Assembly: GCF_041260155.1 (NCBI RefSeq)
Contig: NC_091936.1
Coordinates: 45,299,930 to 45,363,929 of the forward strand
Direction: 5' to 3'
Source: Ptychodera flava
Lineage: Eukaryota; Hemichordata; Enteropneusta; Ptychoderidae
Length of the DNA: 64,000 nt
The notes beneath the pieces were generated by a model. The model worked only from the letters and a program-made list of their open reading frames with translations. It was not told the DNA's origin and ran no database searches. A program made the translations under genes and the position numbers. Positions 12,501-22,018 of this stretch are shown here, piece by piece. The number at the start of each line of letters is the position of its first letter. Positions within the stretch are counted from its first letter, which is position 1.

Positions 12501-15500
12501 GAGAATCAAAATACTCTCAAAAATAATGTCACAGATGTTGACTTAAATGACACCTTTCTCAGTCAGGTGTTTGACACGGATCATTCCGTTATCCCTCGTG
12601 GATTTGAAACTTCCAGTAAAACTTCTGCTGACCAAAGTCAGACATTTTCTAGATCAAATCTCATTGCAGAACAACACAAAGACCCAGATATTTTGTCTTT
12701 GTTTGACAGGGTAGATGATGAAGGTAAAACTTCAGATAGCTCTGTTTCCTATTATACAAAATCTGGTATTCTCATGCGTAAATGGAGACCTCCAGACGTC
12801 TTGGTTGATGACGATTGGGCTATAAAACATCAAATTGTGGTTCCAAAGCCCTATCGTGCTGAAATATTGCGCCTGGCCCATGAAACGCCCTGGCTGGTCA
12901 TTTGGGAGTAAGGAAAACTTATCATAAAATTCTCAGTCACTTTTATTGGCCTAATCTCAGGCAGGATGTAGCACATTTCTGTAAAACTTGTCACACATGT
13001 CAAATGGTAGGAAAGCCAAATCAGACCATTCCAAAGGCCCCTTTACAGCCAATTCCTGCATTTCAAGAACCATTTAGTAGGATACTAATAGACTGTGTTG
13101 GGCCCCTACCAAAAACAAGATCAGGAAATGAGTACATGTTGACAATTATGTGTACATCAACTCGGTTCCCAGAAGCCATACAGACAAAGACTATAGTGAA
13201 AGCTTTAGTCAAATTTTTCACTTTATTTGGCCTCCTAAATGTGTCCAGTCCGATCAAGGCTCCAACTTTATGTCTGGATTTTTTCAACAAGTAATGGATC
13301 AGCTAGGCATTAAACAGTATAGGTCATCCGCCTATCATCCAGAAAGTCAGGGTGCTCTTGAGCGATTTCATCAAACTTTGAAAAACATGATTAGGACCTA
13401 CTGTTTTGACACAGAGAAGCAGTGGGATGAAGGAATTCATTTTCTGCTCTTTGCTGTTAGAGAGTCAATTCAAGAGTCTCTTGGTTTTAGCCCATTTGAG
13501 CTTGTATTTGGACATACAGTCCGTGGCCCACTCAAGCTCGTTAAAGAGAAATTCCTATCAGACGATGATGATTGTCTGAAATATTTGCAATATGTCTCAG
13601 ATTTTCGTACAAAACTCTCTAAAGCATGTGAATTAGCCAGAGAAATCTTGAGTCATCTCAGCAGTCAATGAAAACCAAATATGATAAAAACACCTCAAAA
13701 CGGAAGTTTGAACCAGGTCAAAAGTTCTTGTTCTACTTCCAATTCCTGGCAAACCACTCCATGCTCGTTACTTTGGGCCATACCTAATTGATAAGAAATT
13801 GAGTGATTTAAATTACATCATAATAACACCTGACAGGCGAAAACAAAAACAGCTATGTCACATAAATATGCTTAAGCCATATTTGATAGGGATAATCCTA
13901 CTATAACTCAGCCTGTCAGTGCAGTCAGTTCAACCATTATGAAGATAGTGATACTGAAACTGACTTGAGTGAAAATACTCTAAACTCAAAGCTGGGCTCG
14001 GTCAAGCTTCAGAACTCAGAAATCCTGGAGAAGCTGGAGTCTACAAAGTTGGCACACCTCCAGCCAGAACAACAACAACAGGTGAAAGAACTGCTCCACG
14101 AATATAAACACCTGTTCCAAGATATTCCAACAAGGACAAACATCACTGTCACAACGAAGATGTCTGCGACAGTAATCGAGTGGAACAACATCCAGACGGA
14201 CTGAATCCAGCGAAAGCGAAATGTCTCCGGGAAGAAGCCAAGTATTTGCTGAACAATGACTTTATAGAACTCAATAAAAATAACTGGACTTTGCCATGCA
14301 TACTTTATGCCAAATTCAGTGCCATTTCAAGTTTTCCAATACCAAATTGCAAGAGGATAGTCATGGGATAGATCATCCTGTTTGCTATTTTCACGCAAAT
14401 TTAACAAATCTCAGAGAAACTACTCTACAATTGAAAAAGAGTGTTTATCTTTGATATTAGCTTTACAGCATTTTGAAGTTTATGTTACTTCTTCAAATCA
14501 GCCAATAGTGGTTTATATTGATCACAACCCTCTTGTTTTTCTGCAGAAATTTAAAGGCAAAAATCAGAGATTGCTAAGATGGAGTTTAATGTTACAGGAG
14601 TTTAATCTTGACATTAGACATATCAAAGGCAGAGACAATTTAATTGCAGACTGTCTCTCTCGTATTTAGAAATTATTGTTGTTCACTTTCAAGAAATTTT
14701 ATTGTTGTTCACTTTCAAGAAATTTTACTTTAGAGTAAAACAAATTTGAGTACTTAAATCCTTTTCAAGATTACATTTGTAAAAGAAAGATTTTTCTTTG
14801 AAAAATTTTCTTTTTTTGAAGAGGGGGTGTGTTATGTAGGTCATTTCCCCCACACTCATCATGACCTGAGTTCAATTAGTCTAGAACATTCTCAAGGTCA
14901 CTGCCCTTGATGACCTCACAACCTTGAATTCAATTAGTCATGTTTGGAATGTTCTGGAAAGTTGATTAGTTGTGTAAGGGAGATAATTTTAGAACAGTAA
15001 TTAGCATGTCAATAAAAGTTCTAGATTGTTCTTATATGCCTTTATAAAAGGGACGTGCTCAGCTTCCAGTCAGACTTTTGGGATCGTGTCTCTTGTGTGT
15101 TACTAAACTCCAGCAGTAGTCATTCTCAAGACTTTTCAAGACCTTCACTGCCAACGCTGGATTTATACTGTGGACTTTGTGCAACTACAAGCCTGCAAGC
15201 CGAAGGACTGTTCATTCATCCGACTGACTGTTACAACTCTGAGACTGGAGCTTTGCCGTCCCAGCTGAGATAAGTAGTCTGTACACTTTTAAAGCTTGTA
15301 TTTTATCCCTGACTTAGCAATTAGTTTTATTTTTGTAATAAATTTTGTTTAAACGTAAACTGCTGAGTTCACCCTTTTGTTCGTATCCTCTGCACGTAAC
15401 AAAAGGCACTCTGTTTGTGATGGTAAATTCCACTGTATTTGCTAAAAGGGTTAGGTCACAGTGTCTGACTGACCGAGCAAAAACTGAGATTAAAGCATAC

Positions 15501-18436
15501 ACAGGTCAATATTTTACTCTTTCACAGGACATACGGATCAAATGATTGTGCTGAAAACAATGTGGATGGATCTTTACACAGGAACTGCATGGTGATGAAG
15601 GAGGGGAATTAGGAAACAAAAGGCTCATTATGGCTAAAACAAAAAAGCAACACATATTTTCTCACCTATAACAATAGGTACATCATGTCCAAGCCCCCTT
15701 TTCCACATTTCCTCGGGCGGTGCCGGAACAAGGACTCCATCCACAATGGCTTTTGCACCATTTAATAGATTTTTCTGAGGAAGATCTAAAGTATAGAAAA
15801 AAACTTCAACTGTTATTTATTTCGGAATGAGAAAAGTTGTTGACAGTTGGGAGCATATTAAAGAGAATCACGCAACCAATAAATGGATAATATTGCAAAT
15901 CTAAAGATGAAAGTTTTTCTTACCATGATATTGATGACCTTCATTCAATGTTGAATATGTCATAAAGAAACAAAGCCAAACTGGCTTTTAACCCTTTCAC
16001 CCCCAGTTCCCTGTATACAGGTCCAACTTTACCATAGAAAACAATGGATTTGGGACAAACCATGGTGGTGAAAGGGTTAAGGTAGTATGCCTGTTAAAAT
16101 TGAAAGACTTAAAGCTTTGCATCAAACTTTTCATAAGGAAACTTTCCTTTTTTGAAATCAAGAATAAAAGTTAGGGGTCACCATGCAAAATTTGGTTCTA
16201 GAAAAATACACTTAACCAATGTATACCAATTCCTGAATTCAAAGTGGCCATCATCCCTGTGTTAGCTCTATTAGAGAAAGATAAAGTTTTGATTTTTGCA
16301 AAACTAAGCCAGGAAAGATTTATTTAACTGCATGTGCATCAATATGAACCGCAACAAGTGGTAGACCAAAAATGAAGTGTATAAGTTTCAGAGTCCAATA
16401 TCTGTCCTGAAGCCGTATTCTACTGTTCACCCAAATTCCCCATAAAGAGGTCCACACTTACCATTGATTACAACGGCTGTGGAACATACCATGGCCTTGT
16501 GGGGGTTACAGGGGATACAATATATTGTACCAGATTACATCACTACCTGCACTGCATAAACTACTTATTTCTGATCTCCTTTCAAATAAATTCCATTGCA
16601 CAGTGACAATTGAGGGTGGTTTCTTTGTTTTCAAAATGTACCCCACTTGCTCCAAATACATATACAGCTGTAGTATCATAGCAACAGATTCTAAAGTGAT
16701 GTGAATAATTTCTGTTTGTAGACTAATAGCCTTGTTTTGTTCTATTGTACATACTCTGGACACCAAGGTGATGCTTTAAAGGCATGATTCAGGCGTCAGA
16801 TTGTCTTTCCAGGAAATTTACTTACTAGATTACAATTTCAATGGAAAACAAAAGGCCATAACACCTTAATAATCCTCTTACAGACTAGAACAAACTCGAT
16901 CCCTGGGATCGATTCCCCGACCTTTAATATTGATGACTTTTATAAAATGTTAAATCTACAAGAAAAGAATAACAAAGTCATAGGCCCTTTGTGCTTACAA
17001 TTTATAAGTCTCTTACTGTCATACCATTCCACAATATGTCTTCAAAAATTAGATAGAAAAGTGTCCTTACCTTGTAGGTCATTGTCATTCCAATATGGAT
17101 ATTCACTCCACGGAACAGCATTGGCAATTTTATCAGAACTGAGACTTCGCAAACATTTTACATCAGTACATCGAGTATTATTGAGAAATCCAAGATTATC
17201 CTTGGAGGTTTCGGAAAGGTTTTTATTGAAGACGGTAGAAGAGCTCATAAGCCATGCTCTGTGGAAAAGGCCTAGTTATGGAAAGAGAAACAGACTGTTT
17301 GAAATTCTCATAAATCACGAAATATTATAGATTACAAACACAGAGTTCAAGTCACATTCCTTGTACCATAAAGTGAGTGTACAGCATTTACTTTGAAAGT
17401 AATTATAAAGATTTAGACCTTGTTGGCTGTAATTTAAACTTGTCAACAGTATGTCTATAACTGTGTTATTTCCAGTGTTATTGCTGATGACTGACGACAC
17501 AAATAGACTTGATTTTTAATCGTTAAGTTGCTTTAGAAACTACTTAAAACAGACTTAAAATGTTCAAGACAACACAAAGAAGAATACTGCACAAAATTTA
17601 CCTTTGGTAAGTGGAGAAACAAGGTGTGCAAGAATGGAAGTGCCTCCTGAACTTTGACCCAGCAAGGTCACTCGATTGGCATCTCCACCGAAATGATGTA
17701 TGTTATTCTGCACCCATTTGAAAAGCAAGATTTGATCGTAGAATCCATAGTTTCCTGATGTATTTGACGGGGAATCTTGGGAAAGGATATCCAGTGCCAT
17801 GAATCCAAACGCGTTGAGTCGGTAATTAAAGCTTACAAACACCATGTTGCCTTTGCTTGCCATCTCCGCTGTCGGATGATAGTCCTGCTCGCTGCCGCTT
17901 AAAATCACAAGACTTCCTCCATGGATGAAAACACTGACCGGAAGTGATGCCGACGAATTGAGTGTTGGAGTCCAGACATTCAGATACAGACAATCTTCAT
18001 TGCCTATCACATCTTTGTAATCCTTACCAGGCTGTACGCACACACTTCCATACCTCTTTGCGCTGTACACTCCTTCCCAGCAGGACTTACTCCCCATCAG
18101 GGATAGTGGTTCTCTCCACCGAAGATCACCCACAGGTGGCACTGCATAGGGAATGCCTTTGAATACGTAAGCTCCTTTTTCTTCATCACCTTCAACGAAA
18201 CCACAGTCTGTCTGAACCTGTATTATACTCCTTGACACCGTATGTGCGGCGACATACAGCACAATCACTACAGCACACAACCCTATTACGATCCAGATAC
18301 CATAACAGCAGTATTTTTGAGCCTTTGTACAGGATTTCTTGTCTCTCTTACTGGTGTGCTCATCGATAAAGTACATATCATCAGACTCATCGTCAGAACC
18401 AACTTGCGAGAGGAGTACTTCCTCTTGACTGGCCAT
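3503..18436 (-). CDS. Type-B carboxylesterase with N-terminal membrane anchor (type II), 5 coding exons
   Basis: Coding exons: 18436–17602, 17271–17071, 15785–15666, 4275–4189 and 4020–3503 (stop TAA). All introns are GT–AG in phase 1 and the total is 586 codons, close to the usual 550–600 of the family. Residues 43–65 are a hydrophobic segment after a charged, acidic cytosolic-type N-terminus and no signal peptide is seen, so a type II membrane protein with a luminal or extracellular hydrolase domain is inferred. Family motifs seen: EDCLYLNV (147–154), oxyanion HGGS (172–175), nucleophile elbow GQSSGG with Ser262, acid Glu391 in STAQE, and His500 in YGFHGWD. The triad therefore looks complete, so an active ester hydrolase is likely; substrate unknown. 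The start ATG at 18436 has a good context (ATCATGG), and a likely 3' splice site just upstream suggests a separate 5' UTR exon. The intron between exons 3 and 4 is swollen by a tandem LTR element. Confidence 0.9.
4345..4665 (+). repeat. MITE family A, degraded copy
   Basis: Internal blocks of the family are readable (GAAATTCAAAATGGCTGC, AACTTTGCACAAGGAAAC), but both terminal inverted repeats are worn away. Lies in the last intron-side flank of the esterase, just left of the LTR element. Confidence 0.55.
4997..5568 (+). repeat. 5' LTR of the tandem Gmr1-like element
   Basis: 572 bp, starting TGTTATG and ending GTAACA, with the usual TG…CA termini. It contains a TATA-like TATAAAAG near 5210 and an AATAAA near 5504, consistent with U3-R-U5 layout. 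Confidence 0.92.
5573..5589 (+). other. Primer-binding site, tRNA-Pro type (copy 1)
   Basis: TGGGGGCTCGTCCGGGA begins four bases after the LTR. This is the sequence used by proline-tRNA-primed retroelements such as murine leukaemia virus, so reverse transcription was probably primed by tRNA-Pro. Confidence 0.85.
9917..10486 (+). repeat. Central LTR shared by the two internal regions
   Basis: About 570 bp, same termini as the outer LTRs and nearly identical to them. It is preceded by a purine-rich tract (about 9906–9914) and followed by a second tRNA-Pro-type primer site at 10491–10507, so it serves as 3' LTR of copy 1 and 5' LTR of copy 2. Confidence 0.92.
10491..10507 (+). other. Primer-binding site, tRNA-Pro type (copy 2)
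   Basis: Same 17-base motif and same 4-base spacing from the LTR end as in copy 1. Confidence 0.85.
14830..15401 (+). repeat. 3' LTR of the tandem Gmr1-like element
   Basis: 572 bp, TG…CA termini, preceded by a purine tract (about 14818–14827) and followed directly by the AAAG target duplication. No difference from the first LTR was found by eye. Confidence 0.92.
15992..16076. repeat. MITE family B (TTAA type, AACCCTTTCACC ends)
   Basis: An 85-bp element with inverted ends CCCTTTCACC / GGTGGTGAAAGGG between TTAA at 15988–15991 and TTAA at 16077–16080. A related, more diverged copy lies at 16426–16508. The second TTAA is shared with the family A MITE that starts at 16081. Confidence 0.65.
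16081..16424 (+). repeat. MITE family A, copy in esterase intron 2
   Basis: Starts GGTAGTATGCC directly after the TTAA at 16077–16080 and ends GAAGCCGTATTCTAC. The family body is readable throughout, including CCAATGTATACCAATTCCTG and the AAGTGGTAGACCA block. Confidence 0.7.
16426..16508. repeat. MITE family B, diverged copy abutting family A copy
   Basis: Shows the family B order TTCACCC…AATTCCCCATAAAGAGGTCCA…GGGGGTTA. It lies right against the end of the family A element, giving a B–A–B sandwich from 15992 to 16508. Confidence 0.5.
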
Positions 18437-19625
18437 GATGGTCACTTTGGTGTCTTTAGCAAATCGGTGACGGACCCCAACATTCAACTATTAAAATGGA
18501 AGGTGAAACAGAAGACAAGATAGTAATTTCTGAGTGTGTATGAGGAAATACAAAATATGTAATCATGACTGGAAAATGACTAACAATAAACATGCACTGT
18601 GAAATCTGTATCTCTCTGAATCTATAGGGAAAAGGTTAGTTTTCATGAACAAGAATTAATCATTTCTTCGAAGTCTTGAGCTGAACCAGTTTATAAACAG
18701 CTCTGGGGCAAATGAAACACAGACGTTTTTGTTATTAATTATTTTAAAGGAAATATTGTCGACAAGATGACAAGTCTGAACCCTCAATAGTAGCATGATC
18801 TGTTAGAATTGAAAATTTGAATGTAGAGTAAGTGTGATTCATTGTAAGAGTTTTTGAGCTTTCAAGGATAGTTTCAAATTTACACATGGGAATAATTCAA
18901 CAATAATTTGCATGTTTTAACCTACTTCGACTTCATCCATTATGACTTCAGTATACAAGATTATATGTTAGCAATTTTCACAGAGCTGCATATGTGGCAT
19001 CAACTACTGCAACGGAGAGGATTCGATGTGGCCAGGCATACAGCTTATATACTAGGAGTAGGAACTTTATTTGAAGGACCTGGCTGTTTACTTACTATTT
19101 ACATGGGAATAAGTTACGTGGCAAAATTCAGAAAATCAGCTTCGGACTTTTCAGCATTTTGCATTTTGGTAATAACTGGGTCGGTTTGCCACGTGCCTCG
19201 ATGTAAATATGTGAAGTGAAGCGTACTTTACCACTCATTTACGTGGCAGAGAGCATTCTGTAGGAGTGGAGAACAAGACTAGCTCTAGCCACAGTCCTAC
19301 TCCACAACTGTCAAGTCTGCAAGTCCGACATTCGAGACAACGGTTTGTTTGTTTTTGCCTGTATTGATGGAACTTGACAGATGCATGAAGGGATGGCGAG
19401 AGCTGCTGGTCGAGCACGATCTCCCTGTACCCGCCCACTTATTCTGCTCTAAAGGTTGTTTTCATCTTTACAGTCTAGAGATACAACACGTATTCCAAAA
19501 TCACCTGTCCTTGAACTACCGGTGATGGAAAGAAACCAGCGGGCAAGAGATACTGGATGACCGGATCACTTCCCCGGAGTTACTTAACGTTCATGTCCAA
19601 TTTCATGAACGATAACAGTAGCAAT

Positions 19626-19738
19626 CACAGGCTCTAGAGTCAATGCAGGCGAACCGCTAGCCGCCACTGATACAATAATTGATTTTTATTGTATCAGTGG
19701 CGGCTAGCGGTTCGCCTGCATTGACTCTAGAGCCTGTG
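19626..19738. mobile_element. Perfect palindromic foldback insertion, 113 bp, 8-bp target duplication
   Basis: Two 53-base arms are exact inverted copies around a 7-base loop. The ends are CACAGG…CCTGTG. The element is flanked on both sides by GTAGCAAT (19618–19625 and 19739–19746), an 8-bp target duplication as made by hAT, P and related transposases. No coding capacity. Absence of any mismatch between arms points to a recent insertion. Confidence 0.85.
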
Positions 19739-20837
19739 GTAGCAATTGGTGTTGGTATCATGTGAGGGATTTATACCTGACATGTTAACCCTGTGATTTC
19801 ACAGTGCATGCAGTGCAATCATTGTGACCCCTATCATCATGATGATAAGGTCATATTTACACACCTGGACCGATTCGTTCTCAAAATAAACTCAGGTTGA
19901 CAGCTGTCTATGAATAAGATACGATTAGACACTACCTCGTCAATTCTACGTAAAATTTCGCTATGGAATCAGATCCATTGAGACAAATAGCAACCTAGTG
20001 GTGATAAATTAGATTCTGATTAACCTGAACGCTAGTTGCGTACCTCTTGAGTCCATGTGATTCGTGGTAACGATCATAGCGGTCTGGCCTGTTTGTGTAT
20101 CGCCCGCCGGGCAGTCAGGGCGTCGCATGCGTACACACGGCCACGGCGACGTCACTTTTACAGGGCGCCCTCAGGGAACGACATGATACATGTGTTCGTG
20201 GTTCGAGTGAGGATTTGCAGAAGCCGTGATGAAATACCAGTAGTTGGTTGGGTTTAAATTTTCTATTTTAGAAAACTTTTATGTTGTACGTTGTAAGTTT
20301 ATGCAACACACGTGGAGAGAAAGCTAAATGTATTTATTGCAGCTGGCCCCTGCATCATGGACTGTCCACGAAGCTGTAGTTTAATGCACTGGCCTGCATC
20401 ACACAATCTAAGCTTGCTTTGTACTTAGGAGGAAGGGTGCAAATTGTGTGATTTTTTATCGTGAATTTAAACTGAAAGTCACCTTGATTTGAATAATGCA
20501 AAACATAGAGTGGATTTATCTGGCATCATTTTACTGCCAGTCTGTTAAATTTCCAAAAACAAAAAAAAACAAAAACATTTTTGTACTTGGTTATTGCAAT
20601 TCTCAATGTTCCTATGGTTTGCATCTTATTGTACATTGTTCATTTATCTATAATTTTTGGGAATATATCCTGATAATAATCAGACACAAATATCCGTAGA
20701 TTATCTGTCCATCAGAATAAAGGTCAAACAAAATTATTCCATATACACAATCATAAATATGCAACTTGAATGAATGTAGTTTTGTTTGACCTCTTATGGT
20801 GAATGCACCTCCGGGACATATATTTAGATGCACAAAC

Positions 20838-21130
20838 TTTTCTAATTCTTTTCTGATCTACCACTCATGGAGGCTCATTTTGAAGCCCTTTGAGAAAGAA
20901 ATACTTTCATTCTCTTAGTTTTATGATAATAAAAAATCTTATTTTTCTCAACAGAGTTAACACAGCGATGGTGACCATCAAGTTTTGAATTTCAAATATC
21001 AGTAAATCTTGGGTAATTTGTTTTAGTACCAAAATTTGCTTGAATTTTATTCTTGATTATGAAAGTAAATTGTTGAAAGATTCCTTGAGCAAAAGTTTAA
21101 GTCTTTCAATGTCAAGGTGCATACTACCTT
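20838..21130 (-). repeat. MITE family A, copy in minus orientation
   Basis: Reverse-complement copy ending GGTGCATACTACCTTAA, with the internal family blocks AATTCTTTTCTGATCTACCA and CACAGCGATGG readable. The other end is eroded. Confidence 0.65.
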
Positions 21131-21731
21131 AAAAAATAACACAGAGAGCTTCAAATCACTTGATCTTTTTATATGTTAAAGTACCGGGGTAGTATGGCCT
21201 TTTGGTTGTAAAGCAAGCAAGTCTGGTGTCAACTTTTCCTCTTTACCTCTTGGCAAATGGCTGCTTTTCTTGAAAATCAAGAAATACATTAACACACTGG
21301 ATTGTGTAGCAGACATGACTTTACATTTGTATTTCACCAAGTATAGAATTAAGTTTAGGATTGATCAAAAAGTGTTAAGTAAAAAGCTATTTACAAAAAA
21401 TATATATAATCCTGATTATCTGGAAATTTGATCTCTTTTTCTGATGCTCAGGGTTAATATCAATGAAGAAAACTGCATAACCAATCATTACCATTTGTTC
21501 ACTATAACTTTATTTAAACTTTGACTTAAATTAGCATAAAAGATACATAATTCTTCAGAAAACTGATAAGCTCCTCTAAGTAAAGATGGACTCTCTCAGC
21601 TGATTTATTCATATAGTTTTTTTTATGGTCAGTTTTGGAGCTGCCCTTCAATTTATCTCTTTTGTTAATTGTGCAACATAGGAATGTCCTTTCAAGATTT
21701 GATCTTGTACGAATTGTATTTCATCAATACA

Positions 21732-21737
21732 TTTATT
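21732..21737 (-). terminator. Candidate poly(A) signal of ANKZF1
   Basis: AATAAA on the minus strand about 280 bases downstream of the ANKZF1 stop codon. Position fits a short 3' UTR; no transcript evidence is available. Confidence 0.4.
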
Positions 21738-22018
21738 TCAGTTCAATTGTGACTAGGTCAAAGTTCATTTGAGTCAAAAGAGAAAGGTATCAACACAGCT
21801 TCCCAGAGGTCAAAGGTCATATGCAATGTTTCATTTTCAGCCATTATGGATTCCATTCAGTAAACATTAGTTGTGAATTTTTGTCATCAAAGCTGACAAG
21901 TAGTTCATGTTCAAATTATTGACAATGGCTGATCACTTGACATGACATGATAGGCTTTACATCTTGGTCCTAAAACAACACCACTGAGAATAACTTTGAT
22001 TTGACAATTTACTAATTA

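Larger units (their letters stand above)
4997..15401 (+). mobile_element. Gmr1-like Ty3/gypsy LTR retrotransposon, tandem LTR-internal-LTR-internal-LTR, broken
   Basis: Three LTRs (4997–5568, 9917–10486, 14830–15401) enclose two internal regions. The outer ends are flanked by AAAG (4993–4996 and 15402–15405), a 4-bp target duplication. Parts, copy 1 / copy 2: gag with helical N-terminus, K/E-rich coiled coil, SCAN-like capsid and zinc knuckle (about 5671–6990 / 10589–11890); protease (about 7200–7400 / 12120–12330); integrase zinc-binding and core domains (about 7965–8600 / 12890–13530); reverse transcriptase–RNase H region (about 9120–9760 / 14040–14670). Integrase lies upstream of RT/RNase H, the order that marks Gmr1-type elements; other Ty3/gypsy elements have it downstream. 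Both copies look broken, roughly ten breaks each, some common to both, so damage partly predates the duplication. The first and third LTR look identical by eye, so insertion is recent. The element sits antisense in an esterase intron. Confidence 0.92.
18498..21730. other. Intergenic region between esterase 5' end and ANKZF1 3' end
   Basis: Upstream of the esterase start a pyrimidine-rich stretch ending in TTTTAATAG (minus strand, about 18490) looks like the acceptor of a 5' UTR intron. A CpG-rich stretch at about 20040–20200 could be the promoter and first noncoding exon; this is inference. The interval also holds a perfect palindromic insertion (19626–19738) and one MITE. The plus-strand open frame at 18908–19219 resembles nothing known. 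Confidence 0.4.

Noticed and set aside
16880-16925. tRNA-like GATCGATTCC (B-box-like) sequence
   Set aside because: No A-box or cloverleaf can be drawn around it; the GATCCCTGGGATC stretch is just a short palindrome.
18908-19219. 103-residue plus-strand frame upstream of the esterase
   Set aside because: Not similar to any family I recognise, and no supporting signals around it.
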